From contig NZ_BMYR01000001.1 in assembly GCF_014652375.1 (NCBI RefSeq), positions 234,292-298,291 on the forward strand: 64,000 nt of DNA, given 5' to 3'. This stretch comes from Alishewanella tabrizica. Lineage in GTDB: Bacteria; Pseudomonadota; Gammaproteobacteria; Enterobacterales; Alteromonadaceae. The position numbers were made by a program, and so were the translations under genes. The notes under the pieces were generated by a model, which had not been told where the DNA came from, did no database searches, and worked only from the letters and a program-made list of their open reading frames with translations. Of this stretch, positions 38,008 to 47,064 are shown piece after piece. How positions within the stretch are numbered: the stretch's first letter is position 1; every line of letters starts with the position of its first letter.

Positions 38008-38238
38008 TGTTGTTACCCTTAAGTTGATGTAAGCGGAAAAATTTACGCCGCTTAAATTCCAGAGGATCAACAATTAATTGTTAAAAAATAAGCAAAAAAT
38101 AGCATAAAATTAGCTATTTTTTTCACTGAACCAAATGTTACTTTATAACGTATCTTTTAGTTGTTTCTACTATAGCAAATTATAAAGCGCGTGTTACAAC
38201 CTCGCGCCCCATAAATTAAGTCATTGAATAATAAAAAC

Positions 38239-39396
38239 TTAAATATCCTTGCCAGCCATTTGCTCACTTTCTAGGTGTGTTGGCATCGGCAAAAATGGCT
38301 TCAATATTTCAGCTCGCCAGCTACAAAGATATTCTGGTAACGGTAACAATGCGCGCTCTTGCTCAGTAACACGCCAACACCAATTAAAAAATTCATGCAA
38401 TTGCCGGCGGGTAGATAAAAAAGACGCCGGGATCCCCGTGGCTAAAGCGGCCTCTTTAATTGCTTGCCCAAGTTCGGCTAACACCACTTTTTCGCCCGCA
38501 AAATGTGCTGGGTAATAGAAACGTTGTGGACAAAGCTCAGCGGGGATGGCCTTGGCAAGTTCGATCACGTGCACAAGGTGCTTTGCATGCCTTCGCATAT
38601 CGCGGCTCGCCATGCCGGGGATGTTTAGCAAACTTTCGGCTGTAGCAGGTCGGCGTTTTGCTAATTCCAGTAATTGGGCGTCTTTGGCAACAAGTCCAAG
38701 CGCAAGATCTCGCTCTACCGCATAGTGATAACGCCAACTGACGAGATCACGCAGTACAGCTAATTCTCGACTGGTTAACTGTGTACTGTTTTTTACTTCA
38801 AGATATTTAAATGAAGGAGGTAACTGTTGTTGCCGCCGTAACAACAATTGTTGCCCTTCTGCCAGTAATAACCGTAACTTAAGGGGATCGGTTAATTCCG
38901 CTAAAAGTTTACGATACACCGGCAACAGAAATTTCACGTCGTTGGCAGCATAAGTGAGTTGCTTGTCTGCCAAGGGCCGGGCTAACCAATCGGTTCGTGC
39001 TTCACTTTTATCTAAGACGGCACCCGTTAACTGTTCCACCAGACGACCATAGCCCATACTGCTGCCCCAATCGACAATTTCTACGGCTAATTGAGTATCA
39101 AATAACGGGCAGATATGAGTAATACCAATGGTGGCAAACGCCTCTAAATCTTCGGTGCATGAGTGCAGAATTTTGGTTATATGTAGTGCAGCGAATAATT
39201 GTTGTAATGGCTGCCAATCAGTTATGCTCAAGGGATCGACCAGTGCTAACTGCTCGCCATCATATAACTGAATTAATCCTAATTTTGGGGCTAATGTACT
39301 TTGACGAATAAATTCAGTGTCCACCGCCAATAACGGTTGTCGCATCGCTTGCTGACAAAACTGGGCTAAATGTTGGTTATCGGTTAGCAGTGACAT
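38239..39396 (-). CDS. rnd: Ribonuclease D
   Basis: A 385-residue 3'-5' exoribonuclease involved in tRNA and other stable RNA maturation. The DEDD catalytic residues are visible in DTEFIR (near residue 27), HSCTEDLEAF and YAANDVKFLLPVY. A HRDC domain follows (AVLRDLVSWRYHYAVERDLAL). ATG 39396 is used, preceded by AGAGAG; the longer upstream frame has no family similarity. It lies downstream of fadD on the same strand, as in E. coli, with a strong terminator between. Confidence 0.95.
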   Translation of the reverse strand: MSLLTDNQHLAQFCQQAMRQPLLAVDTEFIRQSTLAPKLGLIQLYDGEQLALVDPLSITDWQPLQQLFAALHITKILHSCTEDLEAFATIGITHICPLFDTQLAVEIVDWGSSMGYGRLVEQLTGAVLDKSEARTDWLARPLADKQLTYAANDVKFLLPVYRKLLAELTDPLKLRLLLAEGQQLLLRRQQQLPPSFKYLEVKNSTQLTSRELAVLRDLVSWRYHYAVERDLALGLVAKDAQLLELAKRRPATAESLLNIPGMASRDMRRHAKHLVHVIELAKAIPAELCPQRFYYPAHFAGEKVVLAELGQAIKEAALATGIPASFLSTRRQLHEFFNWCWRVTEQERALLPLPEYLCSWRAEILKPFLPMPTHLESEQMAGKDI

Positions 39397-39491
39397 GGTT
39401 AACTCTCTTTCGTGCACGCTTTTCAGTATCAGCTTTTCAGCACGCCAATAGGCGTAGAGATAAACGGTAAAAAGCGCCAAATAATGCTGAC

Positions 39492-39520
39492 AAAAAAGCC
39501 GGCCCAAGGCCGGCTTTTTT
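39492..39520 (-). terminator. fadD terminator
   Basis: A 13 bp perfect stem (AAAAAAGCCGGCC / GGCCGGCTTTTTT) with a 3-nt loop, symmetrical and active in principle in both directions. It lies directly after the fadD stop. Confidence 0.93.
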
Positions 39521-39522
39521 GA

Positions 39523-41178
39523 TTAACCGCGTAATTCGCGGCGTAAAATTTTGCCTACGTTCGTTTTGGGCAACTCACTGCGGAATTCTACCAGTTTCGG
39601 TACTTTGTAGCCCGTTAAATGTTGCTTACAATGTGCAATCACTTCTTGCTCTGTTAGTGAGGCGTCTTTTTTAACAATAAACACCTTAACAACTTCACCC
39701 GTTGCCTCGTTTGGCACCCCCACAGCAGCCACTTCTAATACTTTCTCGCTCATGGCAACGACCTCCTCAATTTCATTAGGAAACACATTGAAGCCTGAGA
39801 CTAAGATCATATCTTTTTTACGATCAACAATATAAAAGAAACCCTGTTCGTCCATACGGGCAATATCACCCGTATATAACCAGCCATTTTTAATGGTCTT
39901 GGCGGTTTCTTCGGGTCGATTTAAATAGCCGAGCATGACCTGCGGACCTTGAACGATCATTTCACCTGATTCGCCTGGCGCAACGTCATTATCATTTTCA
40001 TCCACTAAACGAATATCGGTTGATGGTGCAGGTAAGCCAATACTGCCGTTAAAATCTTCTAAGTTAAATGGACTTAGTGTCACTAATGGACAACATTCGG
40101 TTAAACCATATCCTTCTAACAAACGGGTCTTCGTGACTTTTTTCCAACGTTCGGCAACCGGCCGCTGAACAGCCATGCCGCCACCCAAGGATAATTTTAA
40201 TTTGCTAAAATCCAGCTCAGCAAAACCCGGTGTGTTCAATAAACCATTAAATAAGGTATTAACACCGGTGATAGCGGTAAAAGGAAATTTAGCGAGTTCT
40301 TTGACAAAATTAGGCATGTCACGCGGGTTAGTGATCAGTAAATTGGTACCGCCATGTTTAAAGAACACGAAGAAATTCGCTGTCAAGGCAAAGATGTGAT
40401 AAAGCGGTAAGGCTGTTACCACATTCTCCGTACCTTCATTTAAGAATTGATCCAGAAAACCACTGGCTTGTTCTAGGTTTGCCACCATATTGCGATGCGT
40501 TAGCATGGCGCCTTTCGATACGCCAGTCGTGCCGCCCGTATATTGTAGAAAAGCAATAGCATCGCCTGTTACCGAAGGTTTTTGCCATTTAAGGCTGGCA
40601 CCACGCGCTAACACCTGATTAAACGACGTAAATTGGTGTAATTGATAAGCAGGAATCAGCTTTTTGACATGCTTAACCACCAGATTCACTAACGTGCCTT
40701 TCACGGTACCCAGCATATCGCCCATTTTAGTTAAAATAACATGCTCTAAACGCATGTTTTTCTCAACTGCCATCAGGGTATGCGCAAAGTTTTCAACAAT
40801 AACAATAGCTTTAGCTTTGGAATCACTAAGCTGATGCTGTAACTCGCGTGGTGTATAAAGGGGATTAACATTGACAACACAGCAACCTGCCCGTAGTACA
40901 CCCATGAGTGCAACAGGGTATTGCAGCAAATTAGGCATCATAATGGCCACAGCATCGCCAGGTTTTAACCCTAACTCATGTTGTAAATAGGCTGCAAAGG
41001 CTTGGCTTTGTCGATCAAGCTCACGATAGGTGATGCTTTTACCCATATTAACAAAAGCGATCTTATCAGCGAATTTTTCAATACTTTGACTAAATATATC
41101 TAACAAAGAAGAATAATGATCAGGATTAATTTGCGCCGGAACGCCCTCGGGGTAAGAATTTAACCAGACTCTGTCCAC
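39523..41178 (-). CDS. fadD: Long-chain fatty acid-CoA ligase
   Basis: A 551-residue ATP-dependent acyl-CoA synthetase. It activates exogenous long-chain fatty acids at the inner membrane for beta-oxidation or lipid synthesis. The AMP-binding motif is [18 protein letters not shown] (near residue 210). The fatty-acyl synthetase signature lies in [20 protein letters not shown] and [20 protein letters not shown]. The catalytic lysine region near the C-terminus is [15 protein letters not shown]. FadR-type control is known in E. coli; no operator was identified here. Confidence 0.96.
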   Translation of the reverse strand: MDRVWLNSYPEGVPAQINPDHYSSLLDIFSQSIEKFADKIAFVNMGKSITYRELDRQSQAFAAYLQHELGLKPGDAVAIMMPNLLQYPVALMGVLRAGCCVVNVNPLYTPRELQHQLSDSKAKAIVIVENFAHTLMAVEKNMRLEHVILTKMGDMLGTVKGTLVNLVVKHVKKLIPAYQLHQFTSFNQVLARGASLKWQKPSVTGDAIAFLQYTGGTTGVSKGAMLTHRNMVANLEQASGFLDQFLNEGTENVVTALPLYHIFALTANFFVFFKHGGTNLLITNPRDMPNFVKELAKFPFTAITGVNTLFNGLLNTPGFAELDFSKLKLSLGGGMAVQRPVAERWKKVTKTRLLEGYGLTECCPLVTLSPFNLEDFNGSIGLPAPSTDIRLVDENDNDVAPGESGEMIVQGPQVMLGYLNRPEETAKTIKNGWLYTGDIARMDEQGFFYIVDRKKDMILVSGFNVFPNEIEEVVAMSEKVLEVAAVGVPNEATGEVVKVFIVKKDASLTEQEVIAHCKQHLTGYKVPKLVEFRSELPKTNVGKILRRELRG

Positions 41179-41372
41179 CGTCTACTCCTTAATAAAGTTG
41201 TTGTACTTCGCGCACACTTGCATGTTTTAGAACCGCATAGCATGGCTTTTTCTAGTTATTGTAGCTGCATTTAACCAAGTTGCTGGATTACCCTTGGATA
41301 GCAGTTATTAATATTGAGCTTTTACTCTAACGCCATCATCCCATAAAAGCGCTAAACAGACAATCAGTCGCC

Positions 41373-42230
41373 TTACTCCTGTTCCAGCGGTTTCACAAAT
41401 TTCAATGTCATCCGATCGCTCTCGCCAATGGCAAGATAAGCATCGCGATTTTCCAACCCTAACGCTAACGTTGGCGGTAATGTATAAACGCCCTTGGTAT
41501 AATCTTTAGTATCTTTAGGATTGGCGTTAATTTCACTGCTAGCAACTAACTGAAAGCCAACACGTTCAGCGACTGAAATTAAGAAGGCTTCGTCGGTATA
41601 CCCTTCTACGGCATAACTGGTTAAATCGGTTACTCGGGCTGCGCGATGCTCTACCATACCGAAGGTACCACCGGGTTTAAGCACATCAAATAAGGTTTGC
41701 ATAGTCGCTAAGAGCTGCCCGCGTTGATGCCAGATATGCACGTTACGAAAGCTAAGTATCATATCAAATTGGTCAGGCGCTAATACGGGGATAAAATTTG
41801 GTGGATCTAGAGCTACCCGCCCAACATCACCAAATTCATCGGCTTGTTGAATAATTCGCTGTTCTAACCGCGCGCTTAATCTTGCCCAAAAAGCACTGCG
41901 TTCATCCAAATTATTCACACCATCTTGGCGAAAATGGGCAATGGTCAGCTGACCTTGATCTTTGACAAAAGGAGCAATAATTTCGGTATACCATCCCCTA
42001 ACAGGCCATAACTCTAAAACAGACATCTGCGGTTCAAGTCCAAAAAACATTAGGGTGTCGACAGGGTTACGATATTGATTACGGTGTAAATGTGCAGCGC
42101 CACGCTTCGGGTTTTCTGCTAGTACGGTCAAACGTTCACGCCATTGTTCAGGCGTTTGCGCAACCGCAGACAACACCGGCAGTACCGCGAGAAAACTGCA
42201 CATCACTATGCTTGTAGTTATTTTTTTCAT
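41373..42230 (-). CDS. Exported SAM-dependent methyltransferase-like protein
   Basis: A 285-residue protein with a clear Sec signal peptide (MKKITTSIVMCSFLAVLPVL, cleaved after SAVAQ), followed by a class I methyltransferase fold. Its first motif reads MSVLELWPVRGWYTEIIAPF; later motifs are FDMILSFRNVHIW and LKPGGTFGMVEHRA. This resembles the predicted methyltransferases of COG4798, which also carry signal peptides. S-adenosylmethionine is not known to be freely available in the periplasm, so the localisation and reaction are puzzling. ATG 42230 is chosen because it begins the signal peptide. It is monocistronic and divergent from the phosphatase gene. Confidence 0.8.
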   Translation of the reverse strand: MKKITTSIVMCSFLAVLPVLSAVAQTPEQWRERLTVLAENPKRGAAHLHRNQYRNPVDTLMFFGLEPQMSVLELWPVRGWYTEIIAPFVKDQGQLTIAHFRQDGVNNLDERSAFWARLSARLEQRIIQQADEFGDVGRVALDPPNFIPVLAPDQFDMILSFRNVHIWHQRGQLLATMQTLFDVLKPGGTFGMVEHRAARVTDLTSYAVEGYTDEAFLISVAERVGFQLVASSEINANPKDTKDYTKGVYTLPPTLALGLENRDAYLAIGESDRMTLKFVKPLEQE

Positions 42231-42447
42231 AGTTAACCTTAATGTTGATAACATCGTGATAAAAGCTAGTGTTATGACTGGATCCATAAATAACGTGCTA
42301 TAACCTTAAGATAACGCTCTCCTTGTGCAAAAGTCCAGCAAAAGCGCATTTCGTACTGACGTCATATTTTCGCGTGTTTATCGCAACAAGCTTGGCGAGC
42401 CTGATGTGCTGCTTTACACTAATTTCATTTTGTATAAAGGTGCCTGT

Positions 42448-43764
42448 ATGCGCGCATTGTTACTTCTTCCTTTACTCACTTTTGGCGCTTACGCTGATGC
42501 AGCCCCAAAAAATGTTATATACATGATTGGCGATGGTATGGGACCTGCTTATCTAACAGCCTATCGCTATTATCAGCATCAACTTGCCGAATCGCAGCAA
42601 CAAACCTCGTTGCCCATCGCCAATACCATATTTGATGATTTACTGACAGGCATGGCCAGTACCTATCCAGACGATGACACCTTAGTAACTGACTCTGCAG
42701 CAAGTGCTACCGCGTTAGCAACTGGCGTTAAAAGCTTTAATGGCGCAATTTCTGTTAATAGACAACACATTCCAATCGGCACCATGATGCAGTTAGCCAA
42801 ACAGCTAGGCAAAGCTAATGGTATTGTTGCCAGCTCGCAGGTTAACCATGCGACGCCTGCAGCCTTTGTTTCTCACAATGTTAGCCGTCGTAATTACAAT
42901 GCAATTGCCGATATGTATTTTGATTATCGAATAAACGGTAAACCGGTTGCCGATGTGATTTTAGGCGGTGGCACCGATTATTTTGTTCGAGACGATCGAA
43001 ATCTGATTACTGAATTCAAAAAGGAAGGCTATCAATACGCTGACAGCTGGCAACAACTCTCCACGCTTAGCCAGAAACCAGCGATCGCTTTATTAGACAA
43101 AACCGGCTTACCGGCTGCGCTTAATAGCAAACAACCGCAACAATTAGCGATCCTCACGACAAAGGCCCTGGAATTATTAGCGCCTGCCGAAAAAGGATTT
43201 GTTTTGATGATTGAGGGGAGCCAAATCGATTGGTGTGGTCATGACAACGATATTGCTTGTGCTATGGCGGAGATGCATGACTTTGCGCAAGCAGTGGCCG
43301 TAGCGAAAGCCTATGTTGATGCAAATCCTGATACCTTATTGATTATTACTGCAGATCACGAAACGGGTGGGATGTCTTTAGGAGCTGACGGCAAATATCT
43401 ATGGCTGCCGGAAGTCATACAAGGCGTAACAGCAACCGGACGAAAAATTGCCGACGAATTAAATGCAGCGAGCACGGATGAGGCGGCATTAAGCCGCTGG
43501 TTAGCACTTACCAACATTACGTTAACGCCAGAGGAACAACAACAATTACTGGCGCAGCGCGGCAAAGAGCAGCAGGCATTGCGAGACGTCGCGGTGAAGT
43601 TGGTGGCTAAATATTCTTATACGGGCTGGACCAGCAGCGGGCACACCGCGGCGGATGTCCCTATCATGGCTTATGGCAAAAACAGCACGGATTTCCATGG
43701 ATTTATGGATAATACTGCCATTGCTAAACAGTTAATTCGTTATATCAGCACGACCCAGCCGTAA
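42448..43764 (+). CDS. Alkaline phosphatase
   Basis: A 438-residue secreted metallophosphomonoesterase. The signal peptide (MRALLLLPLLTFGAYADAAP) is followed by NVIYMIGDGMG (metal ligand). The catalytic serine lies in VTDSAASATALATG, with further metal-binding segments ADHETGGMS and SSGHTAADVP. Periplasmic release of phosphate from organic esters is expected. ATG 42448 has AAAGG about 8 bases upstream; a longer frame from 42325 would mask the signal peptide. No Pho box was identified in the short upstream region. Confidence 0.93.
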   Translation: MRALLLLPLLTFGAYADAAPKNVIYMIGDGMGPAYLTAYRYYQHQLAESQQQTSLPIANTIFDDLLTGMASTYPDDDTLVTDSAASATALATGVKSFNGAISVNRQHIPIGTMMQLAKQLGKANGIVASSQVNHATPAAFVSHNVSRRNYNAIADMYFDYRINGKPVADVILGGGTDYFVRDDRNLITEFKKEGYQYADSWQQLSTLSQKPAIALLDKTGLPAALNSKQPQQLAILTTKALELLAPAEKGFVLMIEGSQIDWCGHDNDIACAMAEMHDFAQAVAVAKAYVDANPDTLLIITADHETGGMSLGADGKYLWLPEVIQGVTATGRKIADELNAASTDEAALSRWLALTNITLTPEEQQQLLAQRGKEQQALRDVAVKLVAKYSYTGWTSSGHTAADVPIMAYGKNSTDFHGFMDNTAIAKQLIRYISTTQP

Positions 43765-43810
43765 TGCAATTGTTGGCTTAGCTACCCGATAAGCCAACAC
43801 CATAAAATTG

Positions 43811-43838
43811 AAATGCCCAGTGATTAACTGGGCATTTT
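43811..43838. terminator. Bidirectional terminator
   Basis: The 10 bp stem AAATGCCCAG / CTGGGCATTT between the convergent phosphatase and chalcone-isomerase-like genes. T-runs on both sides are short. Confidence 0.75.
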
Positions 43839-43886
43839 GGTATCAGGAATATCGTTGCAATAGTGCTAATTAAAAGAAGCTTATGA

Positions 43887-44393
43887 CTAATCGCTAGCTT
43901 CGCCGATTAGTTGTGATCTTAATTTTGGCGCGCTGGTACCATTGTGCAGCCATATATTAAAGAAAGCTGGACCAAAAGCGTTATCAGTAAGCACCCCCGT
44001 GGCTTTACCATTAAAGTAAAACGCTACCGAATTGTCCGCTTGTAACACTGCCGCTAATGTATCGCCCTTTTTGACATCTTGCCATAACGACGTTAATTGC
44101 TGAGCCCACTGCTGCTGTTGCTCGGAACTACTCTGCTGTAGTTTTTTCCACTCATCTACAGTAGCTTTAATAAACTGATCACGGGTTATATTGCGTTTAT
44201 AGGTAAGTTCTAATAGCAAAGGGGTGCTCTGCTCGTAATTTACAAATTGGCCATCAGCTGTCGCAAGCCGCGCATCATACAATTGCCACAGCATATAGCG
44301 ATAACTGCCCTGTCCAACTGTTTTCAAATCAGGCACCGCTAACGCAGTCCCTGCAAACGTTAACAGCAATAACAAACCTAAAATTTTACGCAT
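43887..44393 (-). CDS. Chalcone isomerase-like periplasmic protein
   Basis: A 168-residue exported protein of the bacterial chalcone isomerase-like family. The signal peptide (MRKILGLLLLLTFAGTALA) precedes a compact alpha/beta domain (SYRYMLWQLYDARLATADG, LLLELTYKRNITRDQFIKAT, VAFYFNGKATGVLTDNAFGPAFFNIWL). Bacterial members are not flavonoid enzymes; fatty-acid binding is a plausible role. ATG 44393 overlaps the end of the DUF2878 gene by 8 bases. It is the last gene of a three-gene unit with an SDR enzyme and a membrane protein. Confidence 0.82.
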   Translation of the reverse strand: MRKILGLLLLLTFAGTALAVPDLKTVGQGSYRYMLWQLYDARLATADGQFVNYEQSTPLLLELTYKRNITRDQFIKATVDEWKKLQQSSSEQQQQWAQQLTSLWQDVKKGDTLAAVLQADNSVAFYFNGKATGVLTDNAFGPAFFNIWLHNGTSAPKLRSQLIGEASD

Positions 44394-44883
44394 ACCACCT
44401 CCGACTGTAACCAAATAGGATGCCTAATACGCCCCAAACCAGGCCAAGTATTACGTAAGATCCAACCCCGGCAGGAAAACTCATTATGCCATCACTTAAC
44501 GCCGCACCACCAATATAGGATAAAGGGCCGCCAACCCCGGCAACAACGAAAGCGATGCCAGGATGGGTTAAAAACTTACTCATCACTTCAACTAGCGCTA
44601 AGGCAAAAATGGCCCATAGCAGCAGAAACCATATAGGCATCCAGGCCGTTTGAGCAAAACTCAACACCTCGGTCGCCACCATAATACTGTCAACGGCAAT
44701 GCCAAAAACTGCAGTCAGCAAAACAGCTATTTGCGCATTTTTCGAGGGTAATTGCCATAAACCGTACAAAAGATAAATCAGGACAGGCCAAAATAACAAT
44801 TGCTGGAAAAACACTAATAGAAACCAGCATAACTCGAAACCGATTAAGGATCGCCAAGGGATCTTAGTTTTTAAGGCTGTCAT
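44386..44883 (-). CDS. DUF2878 inner membrane protein
   Basis: A 165-residue membrane protein with five to six hydrophobic segments (FELCWFLLVFFQQLLF, WPVLIYLLYGLW, IAVLLTAVFGIAVDSIMV, WMPIWFLLLWAIFALALVEV, YVILGLVWGVLGILFGYS), matching the DUF2878 family. The start ATG 44883 overlaps the stop of the SDR gene as ATGA, and its end overlaps the next gene. The three are therefore translationally coupled. The function is unknown. Confidence 0.78.
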   Translation of the reverse strand: MTALKTKIPWRSLIGFELCWFLLVFFQQLLFWPVLIYLLYGLWQLPSKNAQIAVLLTAVFGIAVDSIMVATEVLSFAQTAWMPIWFLLLWAIFALALVEVMSKFLTHPGIAFVVAGVGGPLSYIGGAALSDGIMSFPAGVGSYVILGLVWGVLGILFGYSRRWYA

Positions 44884-45617
44884 GTTTGCTTCATCCTTGC
44901 CGCCAAACTTGAACGCATACCATAAGGTAAGCAACTAAGGGCGTTAAGCAGATACCCAAGGCGCTTGGGAAAACGTAAACGCAATTTACCTGCTTCAATA
45001 CCCTTGAATATGCGTTCGGCCGCTTTTGCTACAGGCATTAAAAATGGCATATCGAAATCATTCTTTTGCGTTAAAGGGGTATCAATAAACCCCGGTTCGA
45101 TCAAGCACACCTTAATACCCGTGTGCGCTAAATCAACCCGTAAGCTTTCGGTAAAATAACTTACCGCCGCCTTACTGGCACCATAGGCTTCAGACCGTGT
45201 AAATGGGAAAAAATGTGCCATCGAACTGACAATCGCTAAGGTATTACCAGATTTAAGCATAGGAAGAAGCAACTTAGTGCTGGCGACAACCGCTTGAAAG
45301 TTAATGGCAAAGGTACGTTCAAACGCGGCAAGATCCAGATCGGTTGCCTCAACATATTCGCAGTTGCCTGCGTTAAGTAAAACCACATCAAAATTTAAAT
45401 CTGCTGGCAAACTTTGCTGCCAACGTTGCATAGCTAAGGTGTCGGTGAGATCCAAACTTACTGGCACAATAGAATTAGTATACTGCGCGGCTAAGTCAGC
45501 TAATTTATCCGCTGAGCGCGCAACAGCATAAACCGTCCACCCTTGTTTGGCATAATATAACGCCGTTTCGCGGCCAATGCCTGAACTGGCACCGGTAATT
45601 AAAATGGTCGAAGACAT
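44880..45617 (-). CDS. Short-chain dehydrogenase/reductase
   Basis: A 245-residue NAD(P)-dependent oxidoreductase of the classical SDR type. The cofactor motif TGASSGIG is at residues ~8-15, NAG near 85, a catalytic serine in IVSSMAHFF and YGASK near residue 150. Its substrate is not evident. ATG 45617 (MSSTILITG) is chosen because AAGGAG lies 8 bases upstream. It is the first gene of the SDR / DUF2878 / chalcone-isomerase-like operon. In several marine gammaproteobacteria similar genes accompany cyclopropane-fatty-acid-type lipid genes under stress sigma control; those partners are absent here. Confidence 0.88.
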   Translation of the reverse strand: MSSTILITGASSGIGRETALYYAKQGWTVYAVARSADKLADLAAQYTNSIVPVSLDLTDTLAMQRWQQSLPADLNFDVVLLNAGNCEYVEATDLDLAAFERTFAINFQAVVASTKLLLPMLKSGNTLAIVSSMAHFFPFTRSEAYGASKAAVSYFTESLRVDLAHTGIKVCLIEPGFIDTPLTQKNDFDMPFLMPVAKAAERIFKGIEAGKLRLRFPKRLGYLLNALSCLPYGMRSSLAARMKQT

Positions 45618-45929
45618 GATCACTCCTTGGCTAATACTTCTATATACGTAAACTAATAAGAACAGTTCAGCACAAAGCCAGTAAACAAGCTAATCAACTG
45701 GTTATGCCTTCGATTAGGGCACATTAGAACTAAAAAGAAGGGCGAAAGCACCATTGGACCAACCAGGCGATTAACTGAGCAGAAGAGTAAATAAGCCTAG
45801 TGTAAGTAAATGAAGGTTTGATGACTCAGGATGAGTAAACGAAATCACTAAAATATAAAAACAACAGCCGATGAGTATAGAATTAAAGAGTGAACAAGTG
45901 ATCAATACGTGTTGAATACAAAATTAACG
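45618..45929. other. Intergenic stretch without recognised features
   Basis: 312 bases between the SDR operon start and the 110-residue protein gene. It is A/T-rich with no convincing ORF, hairpin or family repeat. It must contain the SDR operon promoter, but no strong -35/-10 pair stands out. Confidence 0.4.
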
Positions 45930-46262
45930 CTAAGCGTATAAATCAACACCTAGCATGGCTTGCACTTCGCTACGACGCTGTTCATTTTGTAAGCTTTGAT
46001 AGGCAGCAATAGCGCGCTCATTATTTTGCTCGGCAGTATTTCGCGATGACGCACGAGAGGATTCTCGCGCAAACTGTTGGGTCTGTTGTGCCTCGCGCTC
46101 TGTATCTAGACGCTGAATAACATCACGATCAATTCGAATGCCAGCAGCTTGATTCACCGTGCTCTCTTTCTCTGGCACAACCGCACGCGCTGGCTGCGGC
46201 CGATTTGTCGCCGGAGTCAGCAAATTGCTGGGAGTAATGGTGTTACTGGCGTTGATACTCAT
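45930..46262 (-). CDS. Uncharacterised 110-residue hydrophilic protein
   Basis: A small soluble protein that I cannot assign. The N-terminal ~40 residues are low-complexity (Asn/Thr/Pro-rich, SINASNTITPSNLLTPATNR) and probably disordered. The rest is strongly helical and Q/E/R-rich, ending with NERAIAAYQSLQNEQRRSEV and QAMLGVDLYA. The conserved-looking C-terminus suggests a short functional motif. The ATG is preceded by a spaced A/G-rich region. It is followed by tsaB in the same chromosomal neighbourhood but transcribed independently. Confidence 0.65.
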   Translation of the reverse strand: MSINASNTITPSNLLTPATNRPQPARAVVPEKESTVNQAAGIRIDRDVIQRLDTEREAQQTQQFARESSRASSRNTAEQNNERAIAAYQSLQNEQRRSEVQAMLGVDLYA

Positions 46263-46365
46263 GGGCTAACATACTCAAAAAATAGTGATGCAATTATAGA
46301 CAAGGATATCTCATTTTTGCCAGCGCTTTTCCCTTTTTTCTACGCAACTTTCTGGCTTTAGCTTG

Positions 46366-47064
46366 CTAGCGTCCAGGGAGCTTTTGCCATGTCACTTCGT
46401 CACGCACGTACACGGGCTCAGCGTGTTCAGCCGCAACAAAATGACCATGTTGCCAAGCATCAAGGCTATAAGGCAGCATAAACTGGGCGGATGGGTATAA
46501 AATATCGGATGCAATAGTGGCGGGTTTTAATAAACTTAACGCATCACCATAGGTTTGCCAGCCAGTACCGACGCCAATAACGCCCGGATCTAATTGTAAA
46601 TCAGTAATAGCTGAAGGTAACGCTGCTGGTTTTGCGGCGACCTCGGGGGTAGAAGCCTGCATCACACCCTTAGCATTCAAAGTGTATACCGCCATATACA
46701 CTTCTGCCATGCGAGCATCAATGGCGGCGATAACCTGTTTTGCGGCATGTTGTTGTGCTGCGGCTTGTGCCATAGCCGCAAGAGTCGATACACCATACAG
46801 CGGCACATCTACGCCGAACGCGAGTCCTTGCGCAACGGATACGCCAATACGCACCCCCGTAAAACTTCCTGGCCCGCGACCAAAAATAATACCGTTTACC
46901 TGATGTAAGCCAATACCTGCATCGGCTAAGAGTTGCTGCACCATTGGCAGAATACGTTTGCTGTGTTGTTGCGGGCAAACTTCATCAAACGCCAAAAGTT
47001 GGCCATGGTAGCTTAAAGCTACTGAACAGGCTTCAGTAGACGTGTCTAGGGCTAAAAAAATCAT
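46366..47064 (-). CDS. tsaB: tRNA threonylcarbamoyladenosine biosynthesis protein TsaB
   Basis: A 232-residue ASKHA-fold partner of TsaD and TsaE in forming the t6A37 modification of ANN-decoding tRNAs. The family opening is LALDTSTEACSVAL, with GRGPGSFTGVRIGVSVAQGLAFG near residues 63-85 and a conserved VAAIDARMAEVY-like segment. The start overlaps the yoaA stop as ATGA, giving translational coupling, as is common in gammaproteobacteria. Confidence 0.95.
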   Translation of the reverse strand: MIFLALDTSTEACSVALSYHGQLLAFDEVCPQQHSKRILPMVQQLLADAGIGLHQVNGIIFGRGPGSFTGVRIGVSVAQGLAFGVDVPLYGVSTLAAMAQAAAQQHAAKQVIAAIDARMAEVYMAVYTLNAKGVMQASTPEVAAKPAALPSAITDLQLDPGVIGVGTGWQTYGDALSLLKPATIASDILYPSAQFMLPYSLDAWQHGHFVAAEHAEPVYVRDEVTWQKLPGR

